54,784 nt of DNA from contig CALWGC010000015.1 in the NCBI GenBank assembly GCA_944378105.1, positions 1 through 54,784 of the forward strand. The letters run 5' to 3'. This DNA is from an uncultured Clostridia bacterium (lineage in GTDB: Bacteria; Bacillota; Clostridia; Lachnospirales; Anaerotignaceae). Of the stretch, positions 43,590 through 51,079 are shown one piece after another. The translations under genes and the position numbers were made by a program. Positions within the stretch are counted from its first letter, which is position 1. Every line of letters begins with the position of its first letter. A model generated the notes under the pieces. That model did not search any database, was not told the DNA's origin, and was given only the letters and a program-made list of their open reading frames with translations.

Positions 43590-44117
43590 TTATCCTTTCT
43601 CTTGAAATGTGATGGTGACTGCTCCTTCGCCAACGGCTTCTTTTAATCCCTCGGTATCTTCCACCCTGCCCAATGGGGTATAAGAATCATTGGTGGAAAA
43701 ACTGTCATAAAAAAGCACCACACAATCTTCGCCATATAACATCAAATCGCCCGATTCAATCTGGCCTACACTCTCTGCCTTTGTGGGCAACGCTTCTTCC
43801 AAATAGCCATATTTTTCGTTTCCGTTTAACTCATTCATGGATAACGTCAGTGGAAGTTTCGCCGCAAAGGTCTGCGCCGTCTCCGTTTGTGCCAAACGAA
43901 CCTGGTAGACTTCTGTACCAATTTGTAATTCCAACTGTTCCACCTGGGCGTCCTCCTCGCCTTTTGTCCCTTGCGCTTCGCCTTCCTGCGCTCTTTCTTC
44001 GGCCATCTCCACCTGCTCCGTCTGTAACACAGGCGGTTGTTCTGTCGTTTCTTTGGCACAGCCATGGCCACTGATGGCCAACAACAAGCCGCACCCTAAG
44101 GAAAACCATCGATGCAT
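43590..44117 (-). CDS. Cyclophilin-like fold lipoprotein
   Basis: This 175-residue protein has an export signal with a cysteine at residue 20 (ISGHGC, a weak lipobox), an acidic Glu/Gln linker (25-58), and a C-terminal domain of the cyclophilin-like type (about 60-172; RLAQTETAQTFAAKLPLTLSM and IESGDLMLYGEDCVVLFYDSF). Such proteins lack proven peptidyl-prolyl isomerase activity and commonly accompany flavodoxins and LysR regulators. It is the first gene of an operon with its own promoter, divergent from the LysR gene. Confidence 0.85.
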   Translation of the reverse strand: MHRWFSLGCGLLLAISGHGCAKETTEQPPVLQTEQVEMAEERAQEGEAQGTKGEEDAQVEQLELQIGTEVYQVRLAQTETAQTFAAKLPLTLSMNELNGNEKYGYLEEALPTKAESVGQIESGDLMLYGEDCVVLFYDSFSTNDSYTPLGRVEDTEGLKEAVGEGAVTITFQEKG

Positions 44118-44140
44118 TGTCTGCCCCCTTTCTGCTTTTC

Positions 44141-44169
44141 AGTATATGCCTTTGAAAATAAAATAGCAA
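44141..44169 (-). promoter_or_regulatory. Promoter of LysR-linked operon
   Basis: On the minus strand TTGCTA, 17 bases and TATACT, 23 bases before the lipoprotein start. The weak -35 box fits an activator-dependent promoter. Confidence 0.65.
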
Positions 44170-44171
44170 AT

Positions 44172-44188
44172 ATCTATATTTAATAGAT
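44172..44188. promoter_or_regulatory. Candidate LysR site 1
   Basis: A perfect inverted repeat, ATCTAT-N5-ATAGAT, directly upstream of the operon -35 box. Dyads of this size are typical LysR recognition sites. Confidence 0.5.
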
Positions 44189-44190
44189 TC

Positions 44191-44209
44191 CTATGCTTGA
44201 AAAGCATAG
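44191..44209. promoter_or_regulatory. Candidate LysR site 2
   Basis: A perfect inverted repeat, CTATGCTT-GAA-AAGCATAG, covering the -35 box of the LysR gene's own promoter. This position suggests autorepression together with activation of the divergent operon. Confidence 0.6.
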
Positions 44210-44225
44210 TTGTTTTTGCTATACT
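44197..44225 (+). promoter_or_regulatory. Promoter of LysR gene
   Basis: TTGAAA, 17 bases and TATACT, 25 bases before the start codon. Confidence 0.8.
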
Positions 44226-44250
44226 CATTACAAAAAGGAGGAACCGCCAT

Positions 44251-45150
44251 ATGGAATTGCGCCTATTGCGTTATTTTCTCGCCGTCGCCAGAGAAGAAAC
44301 CATCTCCGGTGCCGCCCAGGCCTTGCATCTGTCCCAGCCTTCCCTCTCCCGGCAACTGATGGATTTGGAAGCAGAACTGGGCAAACAACTGTTTTTGCGC
44401 GGCAACCGCCGCATCACCCTTACCGAAGAAGGGGAGTTGCTGCGCCGCCGGGCAGCAGAAATTCTCACCTTGGTGGAAAAAACAGAAGCCGAACTCCAGG
44501 ACAGCACCGAAACCATCACCGGCGATATCTATATCGGCGGCGGGGAAACAGAGTCCATGCGCCTCATCGCCAAAACGGCCAAACGTCTGCGCACCGACTA
44601 TCCAGGCATCCGCTTTCACCTCTATAGTGGCAATGCCGATGACGTCATGGAACGGTTGGACAAAGGACTTTTGGACTTTGGGTTGGTCATCGAGCCCTTC
44701 CACAAAAAGAACTATCATTTTATCCAACTACCCTCCACCGACACCTGGGGCATTTTGATGCGCAAAGATAGCCCCTTGGCCCAAAAAGAAAGTATCCGAG
44801 CCGAAGATTTGTGGGAATTGCCCCTGCTCACTTCCCGCCAATCCATGATGATGTATGAATTGCCCGGCTGGATGGAAAAACAAATAGACGAGCTGACCAT
44901 CGTCTCCACCTATAATCTGATCTTTAACGCCGCCCTCTGGGTGGAAGAAGGCCTGGGCTATGCCTTATGCATCGATAAATTGGTGCATACCGACGAAACC
45001 AGCCCCCTTTGCTTTCGTCCCCTGGAGCCACGGCAAGAGGTGGGCATCGACCTGGTTTGGAAAAAATATCAAGTCTTTTCCAAGGCAGCCCAAAAGTTTT
45101 TGGACTATCTCCAAAAAGAAAAAGAGCAATACCAAAAAAAGCACCGGTGA
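44251..45150 (+). CDS. LysR-family transcriptional regulator, divergent
   Basis: The protein has 299 residues. Its N-terminal helix-turn-helix reads LLRYFLAVAREETISGAAQALHLSQPSLSRQLMDLE in two runs, and the effector domain spans about 90-290 (IYIGGGETESMRLIAK start). The start MELRLLRYF follows AAGGAGG; the frame is open 18 codons earlier but crosses the promoter. It is divergent to the lipoprotein-SDR-CMD operon with palindromes in between, so it most likely controls that operon. Its stop codon lies inside the terminator stem. Confidence 0.94.
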   Translation: MELRLLRYFLAVAREETISGAAQALHLSQPSLSRQLMDLEAELGKQLFLRGNRRITLTEEGELLRRRAAEILTLVEKTEAELQDSTETITGDIYIGGGETESMRLIAKTAKRLRTDYPGIRFHLYSGNADDVMERLDKGLLDFGLVIEPFHKKNYHFIQLPSTDTWGILMRKDSPLAQKESIRAEDLWELPLLTSRQSMMMYELPGWMEKQIDELTIVSTYNLIFNAALWVEEGLGYALCIDKLVHTDETSPLCFRPLEPRQEVGIDLVWKKYQVFSKAAQKFLDYLQKEKEQYQKKHR

Positions 45151-45168
45151 TCTTTCACCGGTGCTTTT
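45138..45168. terminator. Bidirectional terminator LysR / GyrI-like
   Basis: AAAGCACCGGTGA and its complement form a 13-bp stem with a TCTT loop, flanked by A- and T-runs between convergent genes. Confidence 0.92.
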
Positions 45169-45178
45169 CTTTCTTGTT

Positions 45179-45772
45179 CTATTCCGATTCCACCACAAAA
45201 CGGCGTAAAGTCATTTTTCGTTTTTCTGGTGCCGTCTTTACCCAATCGTTTAACGCAATCACACGGTACCGATTGGCAGAAAGCAATACGCCTTCTTTTT
45301 CGGCCTGCGCCTCCAACGCCTGCCAGGCCTCTTTCCATTGTTCCATCCCCGTCACACCCACTTGGATGCACCGGCCGTCTTCCTTTTCTCGCATATGTAC
45401 CTGCTGTAACAGCGGATGGGGATTGGTGGACGTTAACCCCGTCACCGTCATGCGGGCAATGGATTCCGTCACAAAAGAAGGCTGCCTCACCATCAGTTGG
45501 GCCTGGTCGCCTTGTTTTTCAAATTCCATGGGATAGACCACATAGGGGTAATAGCCGCCGGGAAAAAACCCGCGCTTTGGCATTTGGTGGATGAACTTGG
45601 AAAACCGCAACAACACTTCCATGGCTGCTTTCCATTCCTTTTCCTCTGGTCTGCTTGGTGCCGCAATGGTAAAAAACCGAAACTTGGGAATCGTCACCCA
45701 AGCCGGTTTGCTCTTGGCCACATACCATTCCTTTTCCTCAACCTTCCAACTGTGTTTTTCCTTCGTTTCCAT
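45179..45772 (-). CDS. GyrI-like small-molecule-binding domain protein
   Basis: This 197-residue protein matches the GyrI-like/SOUL-type ligand-binding family (WYVAKSKPAWVTIPKFRFFTI at the N-terminal side and RYRVIALNDWVKTAPEKRK near the end). It has no DNA-binding domain. Related stand-alone proteins are thought to bind or hydrolyse small hydrophobic compounds. The start METKEKHSW follows GGGAGG. It overlaps the upstream cyclase gene by 35 bases, so both are probably translated from one message. Confidence 0.85.
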   Translation of the reverse strand: METKEKHSWKVEEKEWYVAKSKPAWVTIPKFRFFTIAAPSRPEEKEWKAAMEVLLRFSKFIHQMPKRGFFPGGYYPYVVYPMEFEKQGDQAQLMVRQPSFVTESIARMTVTGLTSTNPHPLLQQVHMREKEDGRCIQVGVTGMEQWKEAWQALEAQAEKEGVLLSANRYRVIALNDWVKTAPEKRKMTLRRFVVESE

Positions 45773-46346
45773 CCGTCTTTTCCTCCCAAATGGCCCGGGC
45801 CGGTGCCGCATCGCCGCCTGCCAGATACAAAGGCAAACAAGTCAGCTTCCCTTCGCCCTCTGGTACCTTCTCCAGCGCCAACTGCTCTGCAATCACAATC
45901 CCTGCCCCCAATAAAATCCGGTGACAAGGATAGTCCTGATCTCCTTCGTTTTCCACATCCATCCCGCTGACACCAACCAACTGGACCCCTTCCATCAGTA
46001 GGTGCCAAGCGCCATCTTCTGTCAACCCAAAAGGCGGCGCAATGTCCAATAACACCCGCGGCGCCATCTTCTTCTCTTCAAAAAACGAAGCATCCACCGG
46101 CCCTTCTGCCCGATATAACACTGCGTCCCCGCAAAAAACCGATAACGGTATTTGATCAATGGTCATCCCGTCTGCATAAAAATGCCGCGGCGCATCCACA
46201 TGGGTGCCAAAATGGCTGCCCATGGTCAATCGGCTCACTGCATATCCGTCGGTTTCCACCTGACAAACTGCTTCCTTCTCAAAGGCCGGATCGCCAGATG
46301 GTACGGGGGTTTTCTCATCCAGCCTGCGGCTAATTTCCCAAAACAT
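45738..46346 (-). CDS. Cyclase-family (kynurenine formamidase-like) metal hydrolase
   Basis: This 202-residue protein belongs to the cyclase/arylformamidase family (PF04199). The metal motif is GSHFGTHVDAPRHF with H45, H49, D51 and H55. Family members hydrolyse amide or lactone-type bonds, such as N-formylkynurenine. The start MFWEISRRL follows AAAGGA; the frame stays open 99 codons upstream but that part has no homology and crosses the divergent gene. Its 3' end overlaps the GyrI-like gene by 35 bases. The substrate cannot be assigned. Confidence 0.9.
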   Translation of the reverse strand: MFWEISRRLDEKTPVPSGDPAFEKEAVCQVETDGYAVSRLTMGSHFGTHVDAPRHFYADGMTIDQIPLSVFCGDAVLYRAEGPVDASFFEEKKMAPRVLLDIAPPFGLTEDGAWHLLMEGVQLVGVSGMDVENEGDQDYPCHRILLGAGIVIAEQLALEKVPEGEGKLTCLPLYLAGGDAAPARAIWEEKTDGNEGKTQLEG

Positions 46347-46370
46347 CTTTTTCTTTTCCTTTCTCTGTGG

Positions 46371-46376
46371 TATAAT
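46371..46376 (+). promoter_or_regulatory. Extended -10 promoter of DUF1858 gene
   Basis: TGGTATAAT (extended -10) lies 51 bases before the TTG start; a good -35 box is not visible. Confidence 0.55.
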
Positions 46377-46378
46377 AA

Positions 46379-46408
46379 AGTATCCTGGCTTATGGCCTGT
46401 AGTTTCAA
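46379..46408 (-). promoter_or_regulatory. Promoter of cyclase-GyrI operon
   Basis: On the minus strand TTGAAA, 18 bases and GATACT, about 33 bases before the cyclase start. It overlaps the divergent plus-strand promoter region. Confidence 0.5.
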
Positions 46409-46427
46409 TGCAAAGGAGGTGCTTTTC

Positions 46428-46634
46428 TTGGCACAGCAAGTAACCAAAGACATCCGTATTGGCGAACTTTTGATGATGGACCGCGGCACAGCTGCCATTT
46501 TGATGCAAAACGGCATGCACTGCGTTGGCTGCCCTTCTTCTGCAATGGAAACATTGGAAGAAGCCAGCATGGTACACGGCATGAACGTGGACAAACTGGT
46601 ATCTGACATCAACCAATATCTTGCTTCCAAATAA
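46428..46634 (+). CDS. DUF1858 small protein
   Basis: This 68-residue protein matches the DUF1858 domain: DIRIGELLMMDRG, QNGMHCVGCPSSAMETLEE with the CXXC motif (CVGC), then a short helix. The domain resembles the N-terminal part of ScdA/RIC iron-sulphur repair proteins and occurs alone in many anaerobes; a redox or metal-binding role is suspected. The start is a TTG 8 bases after AAAGGAGGTG; no ATG fits this site. The gene is monocistronic with a terminator. Confidence 0.9.
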   Translation: MAQQVTKDIRIGELLMMDRGTAAILMQNGMHCVGCPSSAMETLEEASMVHGMNVDKLVSDINQYLASK

Positions 46635-46648
46635 CAGACGCAAGAAAC

Positions 46649-46692
46649 AAAAAGCTGTTTTCCAGCCTCGATGGCGGAAAACAGCTTTTCTA
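46649..46692. terminator. Bidirectional terminator DUF1858 / lepB
   Basis: AAAAGCTGTTTTCC and its complement with a 12-base loop, T-run on either side, between convergent genes. Confidence 0.88.
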
Positions 46693-46693
46693 T

Positions 46694-47290
46694 TTATTCC
46701 AGCCAGTCGATGGAAGGATAGTAGCGGAAGTAGACCTTCCCCAAAATTTTATCCTCTTCCACAAACTTATTCACCCAAAAACGGGAGTCTTCCGAGTTTT
46801 CCCGGTTGTCGCCCAGCATAAAATAATGCCCTTGGGGCACTTCATAAGGGCCATAATCGCCCGTTGGCGTTCCTTTGACATATTCATCCGGCAAAGGCTC
46901 CTCGGCCCCGTCAATATACACGCGACCGTCTTTGATCTCCACCGTCTCTCCCGGCAAACCAATCACCCGTTTGACATATAACAGTGATTCGTCATCGGGA
47001 AAACGGAACACCACAATGTCGCCCCGCTGGGGATGCGAAACATAATAAGTAAGGCGCAACGCCACAATGCGGTCTTTGGGCATAATGGTGTCTTCCATGG
47101 AGCCCGTGGGCACCGTTGCGTTTACAATCACAAAGGTATTGATAAAAAGCGCCAAAATCAGCGCAAAAAAGATCGTCCCAACCCAGCTGAGAATTTCCCT
47201 TCCCAAGCTTTTTGGTTTTTCCTGTTCCTCTTTTGTCTCCTGCAAGTCTCCTTGCTCCAGTTGCTGTTTTTCTTTTTTCCAGTTACCCAT
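46694..47290 (-). CDS. lepB: Signal peptidase I
   Basis: LepB cleaves signal peptides of exported proteins outside the membrane. It has 198 residues: a charged cytoplasmic N-terminus (1-30), one membrane anchor (about 33-56), and the catalytic domain with S64 in VPTGSMEDTI and K107 in YVKRVIGLPGE. Box E reads GHYFMLGDNRENSEDSR. The single-anchor form is typical of Gram-positive bacteria. It lies 75 bases after the SHOCT-like gene, and a terminator-like hairpin occupies that gap. Confidence 0.96.
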   Translation of the reverse strand: MGNWKKEKQQLEQGDLQETKEEQEKPKSLGREILSWVGTIFFALILALFINTFVIVNATVPTGSMEDTIMPKDRIVALRLTYYVSHPQRGDIVVFRFPDDESLLYVKRVIGLPGETVEIKDGRVYIDGAEEPLPDEYVKGTPTGDYGPYEVPQGHYFMLGDNRENSEDSRFWVNKFVEEDKILGKVYFRYYPSIDWLE

Positions 47291-47313
47291 GATTTCTTTC
47301 TCCCACCAGTTTC

Positions 47314-47345
47314 AAAAAGATGGCCGGAACCGTGTGGCTCCGACC
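47314..47345 (-). terminator. Terminator-like hairpin between SHOCT-like gene and lepB
   Basis: A fully paired 10-bp stem with G-T pairs (GGTCGGAGCC / GGTTCCGGCC), ACAC loop, then ATCTTTTTG on the minus strand. It ends the operon or allows partial read-through into lepB. Confidence 0.75.
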
Positions 47346-47365
47346 ATGGACCTTTGAAAAACGGT

Positions 47366-47959
47366 TTATTCTTCTTCTTTCTTTTCTTCTTCTGTCGTTA
47401 CATCGCTTGTGGTTTCTGTGGCAGTTTGTTCTGGCTTTTCTGCTTCTTTTGCCTCGTCTGCTCCTTCTTTGGCCTGTGTGTCGTCCTGGGAAACGGTGGC
47501 ACGGAATGGGATGACGGTTACATCTTCTTCAAAGTCGTCCTCTTCTGCTTCATAATCGTCATCCAAGTCGGCAAACAGATCTTCATATTCTTCTTCCAGA
47601 TCTTTTTTTCTGGCTTCTCTTTTTTGGCGGATGCTTTCGTTGAGTTCTTCTGCCTTTTGAGACATTTTGGCTGCGGCCTTTTTCACCCGTGGCTTGTTTT
47701 CTTCCACCACTTTATCCAGCGTAGAACCGGTTTTTTTGGCGGCTTCCTTGCTGCTGGCCACCAGCCGTTCTGTCTTTTCTCCAATCTTTAACGCCAAAAT
47801 GCCAAGCCCTTCGCCGGTGCTTTGAATCAAACGCCCTACTTTTCGTCCGAACTCCCCTTCACTTTGGTTTTCCAGCGCCTGCAGCAGTCGTTCTGCTTCA
47901 TCGACGGAAATGATCCCTTTTTCCACCATCGATAATACTGCCATTCTCTCTTCTTTCAT
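47366..47959 (-). CDS. SHOCT-like domain protein with acidic tail
   Basis: This 197-residue protein begins with a SHOCT-like motif (MAVLSMVEKGIISVDEAERL), a short helical module found at protein ends and in DUF-type regulators. A helical, Lys/Glu-rich middle part (60-125) looks amphipathic, and the tail (about 125-197) is strongly acidic and Thr/Glu-rich (EEDDFEED). No enzyme or membrane motifs are seen. Function unknown. The start MKEERMAV follows TAGGAGG; 49 upstream codons lie in wecB. It is the last gene of the wecB operon. Confidence 0.8.
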   Translation of the reverse strand: MKEERMAVLSMVEKGIISVDEAERLLQALENQSEGEFGRKVGRLIQSTGEGLGILALKIGEKTERLVASSKEAAKKTGSTLDKVVEENKPRVKKAAAKMSQKAEELNESIRQKREARKKDLEEEYEDLFADLDDDYEAEEDDFEEDVTVIPFRATVSQDDTQAKEGADEAKEAEKPEQTATETTSDVTTEEEKKEEE

Positions 47960-47972
47960 AGTTCCAAGCCTC

Positions 47973-49124
47973 CTATCTGAAAAATTCCCCCGGTCTGGTT
48001 GGTTCCAATCCGAACTGATATAAGATTGCCTGCACAATGCGCGCCGATGCAAACCCGTCGCCAAAGGGATTTTTCGCCTTGGCCATGGCTTCGTACGCCT
48101 CCGCACTGGTCAGTAACTCTTTTGCCATTTCATACACCGTTTCTTCTTCGGTGCCAGCCAAACGCAGCGTGCCAGCCTCCACGCCTTCCGGCCGCTCTGT
48201 CACATTGCGCAACACCAATACCGGCTTGCCCATGGAAGGCACTTCTTCTTGCAATCCACCCGAGTCGGTCATCACAAAATAAGAACGGCTCATCAAATTG
48301 TGCATGTCTTTCAAATCCAATGGGTCGATGAGATGGATGCGTTCCTGTCCACCCAAAATCCGGTGCACCGGTTCCACCACCGCCGGGTTTTTGTGTACGG
48401 CATACACCACTTCCACATCCTCAAACTCTTTTACCAGGCGCAACACAGCCCGGCAAATTTGTTCCAGCGGCTCTCCCAGGTTTTCTCTCCGGTGCGCCGT
48501 AATGGTAATCACCCGGCGGGCCTGATAATCAATCTGGTTTAATTCTTCCACTGTGAAAGTATAGTCTTTCTCAATGGTGGTTTTTAATACGTCAATGACC
48601 GTATTGCCTGTAACAAAAATTTGAGATTCTTCCACATTTTCCGCCAGCAAATGGGCTTTGGCCAACGGCGTTGGCGAAAAATGCAGCTGGGCAATGGCCC
48701 CCGTTAACCGGCGGTTCATTTCTTCTGGGAATGGTTCATATTTATTATACGTCCGTAACCCTGCTTCCACATGCCCCACAGGAATTTTATGATAATACGC
48801 AGCCAAAGATGCGGCAAATGTGGTGGTGGTATCGCCATGAACCAACACCACATCTGGTCTTTCCTGTTCCATCACTTCCCCCAAGCCTTCCAAGGCCCGG
48901 GTGGTGATGCCTTCCAATGTCTGCCGCTGCCGCATGATGTTTAAGTCATATTTCGGGGTCAGCTGAAACAATTCCAATACCTGGTCCAACATCTGCCGGT
49001 GCTGTGCCGTCACGCAAACGATGCTTTCGATGCGGCTTTCTTGCTCCATCTCTTGCACCAAAGGCGCCATTTTGATGGCCTCTGGCCTCGTGCCAAACAC
49101 ACTCATTACTTTGATTTTATCCAT
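47973..49124 (-). CDS. wecB: UDP-N-acetylglucosamine 2-epimerase (non-hydrolysing)
   Basis: This enzyme interconverts UDP-GlcNAc and UDP-ManNAc, a precursor of teichoic acid linkage units and surface polysaccharides. It has 383 residues with the blocks FGTRPEAIKMAPL, HGDTTTTFA, HVEAGLRT, PEEMNRR, TAHRRENLG and TDSGGLQEE, so both GT-B lobes and the catalytic acidic and histidine residues are present. It follows the membrane protein gene with one base between them and precedes the SHOCT-like gene by 13 bases. Confidence 0.97.
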   Translation of the reverse strand: MDKIKVMSVFGTRPEAIKMAPLVQEMEQESRIESIVCVTAQHRQMLDQVLELFQLTPKYDLNIMRQRQTLEGITTRALEGLGEVMEQERPDVVLVHGDTTTTFAASLAAYYHKIPVGHVEAGLRTYNKYEPFPEEMNRRLTGAIAQLHFSPTPLAKAHLLAENVEESQIFVTGNTVIDVLKTTIEKDYTFTVEELNQIDYQARRVITITAHRRENLGEPLEQICRAVLRLVKEFEDVEVVYAVHKNPAVVEPVHRILGGQERIHLIDPLDLKDMHNLMSRSYFVMTDSGGLQEEVPSMGKPVLVLRNVTERPEGVEAGTLRLAGTEEETVYEMAKELLTSAEAYEAMAKAKNPFGDGFASARIVQAILYQFGLEPTRPGEFFR

Positions 49125-49125
49125 A

Positions 49126-49962
49126 TCAAAAAAGTCCTCTTTTCAAAAATGTATACATCGCTTCAAATCCAACGCCATAGCCAACGCGCACCACAAACAA
49201 CAAAAGCAAAAGTGCCACCGCAACCGTCAAAAACGCCCGCTTGGCCAACTTTCGCTCCACGTTTTTCTTTCTTCGTGCGTTGGGCTCTTGGAGCAGATTC
49301 TTTTTGGCGTACATGCCGCCAAACACACCTATTTTGCAAGATAGCTTCAGTTGTTTTTCCGGCCGCAGCAAAAAGTACGCCCGCCGCGTGGCAAAAAAGG
49401 AATAGGTCTTTCCGTTTTGAATCCCTTCGATCACCAAACAACTGCTGCCATAGTACCAGCCTTTTTTCCGTTTTGGCCTGCATTTGATGATGACAAATTC
49501 CCCTGGCTGCGAGAAAAACTTTTCTGTCGCCCGCACCCAAAGAAATAACACCATGGCCGTAGCCGGTATGGCCACTACCAAAGAGACCACATTGGCCGGA
49601 TAAAAAGGCAGCACCACATGCAAATAAGCCAAATTGCCATCCACAAGCACATGGTAACAAAAATAAACCATCACCAAATAGAAAAACACCAACGAGATGC
49701 CCCAAAACACACGGTTGACCTTGCGCTTGTCCAAACACCATAACGAAATTCCACATAACGCATAGGCCGTCAGGGCCATCAGCAAAAGGGCAATCAACAC
49801 CACCAGCCCATTGACATGGGCCTGCGGAGAATCAAAAACCGTAATGCCCAACAGCGGCAGCGCAAAAAACCAAATGCAAAACCACGGCCTTACTCCCGTC
49901 AAACCAAACATCACCAGCGACGCCACCAACACCAGCAGCGTCAAGCCTCCAAGCAGCTCCAT
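49126..49962 (-). CDS. Uncharacterised membrane protein
   Basis: This 278-residue protein has about five or six hydrophobic segments (roughly 4-22, 28-46, 52-75, 84-105, 113-142 and 245-262). A basic soluble stretch (about 155-240, RPKRKKGWYYGSSCLVIEG and later KKNLLQEPNARRKK) separates the last one. I do not recognise a family. It lies between a radical SAM gene and wecB, which hints at an envelope role without proving it. Confidence 0.78.
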   Translation of the reverse strand: MELLGGLTLLVLVASLVMFGLTGVRPWFCIWFFALPLLGITVFDSPQAHVNGLVVLIALLLMALTAYALCGISLWCLDKRKVNRVFWGISLVFFYLVMVYFCYHVLVDGNLAYLHVVLPFYPANVVSLVVAIPATAMVLFLWVRATEKFFSQPGEFVIIKCRPKRKKGWYYGSSCLVIEGIQNGKTYSFFATRRAYFLLRPEKQLKLSCKIGVFGGMYAKKNLLQEPNARRKKNVERKLAKRAFLTVAVALLLLLFVVRVGYGVGFEAMYTFLKRGLF

Positions 49963-49992
49963 TTCCAGCCACGCTCCTGCCTTTTCCTTCCG

Positions 49993-50865
49993 TTAAATGC
50001 CGCGGAACATATCCGGCCGGAACACCCCGGCTTCTTCCGCCTGGGCAATCTGGCGCAACATTTCTTCTTTATCCCGGTTAAAGGTACCTTTTAACGGTAC
50101 ATAGTTGGAGGCATGGTTGGCGCGGAACACCGTTCCTTCCGAATCCACCTCTTCCACAAATAACCGCATTTCCTGCAACACTTCTCTTGGTCCCAACAGC
50201 TGGAACTTGCCAGCTTTCCAATCGTCGTATAACGGCGTCCCCGGTTCCACCATCAGCGTCAAAAAGCCTACGTATTCTGGTTTGATGGCAGAAATCACCC
50301 GGGCCGAACCCAAGGCATGTTCTTTCACCCGGGCCGTGCCGCCCAAGCCGGAAATCAGCGTAATGGAAACCACCATGCCGGCCCGTTTCAGTTTTTGTCC
50401 CGCTTCAATCAGTTGGGCACTGGTCACGCCTTTTTTCACATCGGCCAGTACCACATCGTCGCCGCTTTCTGCGCCAATGTAGATCATGTCCAGCCCTGCT
50501 TCTTTCAGCTGGCGTAATTCTTCATCGCTTTTCATCAGTACATCGGCCGGCGCACCATAGGCCGAAATCCGTTCCACTTCTGGATACAGCCGATGAATTT
50601 GTTCCAAAATATACAATAAATCCTTTGTCTTTACAATCAAGGCATCGCCATCGGCTAGGAAAATCCGGCGCACTTTGATGTGGCTGTAATAGCGTCTGGC
50701 TTCTTCCAAATCCGCCACCACTTCGTCCAGCTTCCGTACCCGAAACTGTTTTTCTTTGAACATGGCACAAAAGGTACATGTGTTTCTGGCACAGCCAATG
50801 GTCAACTGAATAATCAAACTGCCCGCCTCACTGGGTGGACGGTATACTACACCTTCGTATCGCAT
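49993..50865 (-). CDS. Radical SAM protein
   Basis: This 290-residue protein has a radical SAM core. The cluster motif is GCARNTCTFC, so the cysteines C25, C30 and C33 have CX4CX2C spacing instead of CX3CX2C, as in the group of B12-free Elp3/MiaB-like proteins of anaerobes (IGCxxNxCTFC). A GGE-like segment (FLADGDAL) and IGAESGDDVVL follow. No second cluster domain is visible. Its substrate is unknown. The start MRYEGVVY follows AAAGAGGT. It is the first gene of the operon with the membrane protein and wecB. Confidence 0.88.
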   Translation of the reverse strand: MRYEGVVYRPPSEAGSLIIQLTIGCARNTCTFCAMFKEKQFRVRKLDEVVADLEEARRYYSHIKVRRIFLADGDALIVKTKDLLYILEQIHRLYPEVERISAYGAPADVLMKSDEELRQLKEAGLDMIYIGAESGDDVVLADVKKGVTSAQLIEAGQKLKRAGMVVSITLISGLGGTARVKEHALGSARVISAIKPEYVGFLTLMVEPGTPLYDDWKAGKFQLLGPREVLQEMRLFVEEVDSEGTVFRANHASNYVPLKGTFNRDKEEMLRQIAQAEEAGVFRPDMFRGI

Positions 50866-50902
50866 AAATTCTACCTCTTTCTTCAAGTTCGTTATCCTTT
50901 AT

Positions 50903-50931
50903 ATTTTAACTTTTTTCCTCTCTTTTAGCAA
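50903..50931 (-). promoter_or_regulatory. Promoter of radical SAM-wecB operon
   Basis: On the minus strand TTGCTA, 17 bases and TAAAAT, 37 bases before the start. Confidence 0.65.
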
Positions 50932-51007
50932 CCGTTCTGAGAAAATTTGTTTCGTCACCAGAACAAAAAAGCTGTGTTTTTCCCCTTTTCTTTGTTTTTC
51001 TTTGCAC

Positions 51008-51046
51008 AAAAAAGCTGCCATCCAAATTTGGATGGCAGCTTTTTGC
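51008..51046. terminator. Terminator of SLH protein gene
   Basis: AAAAGCTGCCATCCAAA and its complement form a long perfect stem with almost no loop, flanked by T-runs. On the minus strand it follows the SLH gene stop by 33 bases. Confidence 0.9.
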
Positions 51047-51079
51047 TTGCTTCTGGCCTTGAGGCCGCTTCTTCCAGTC

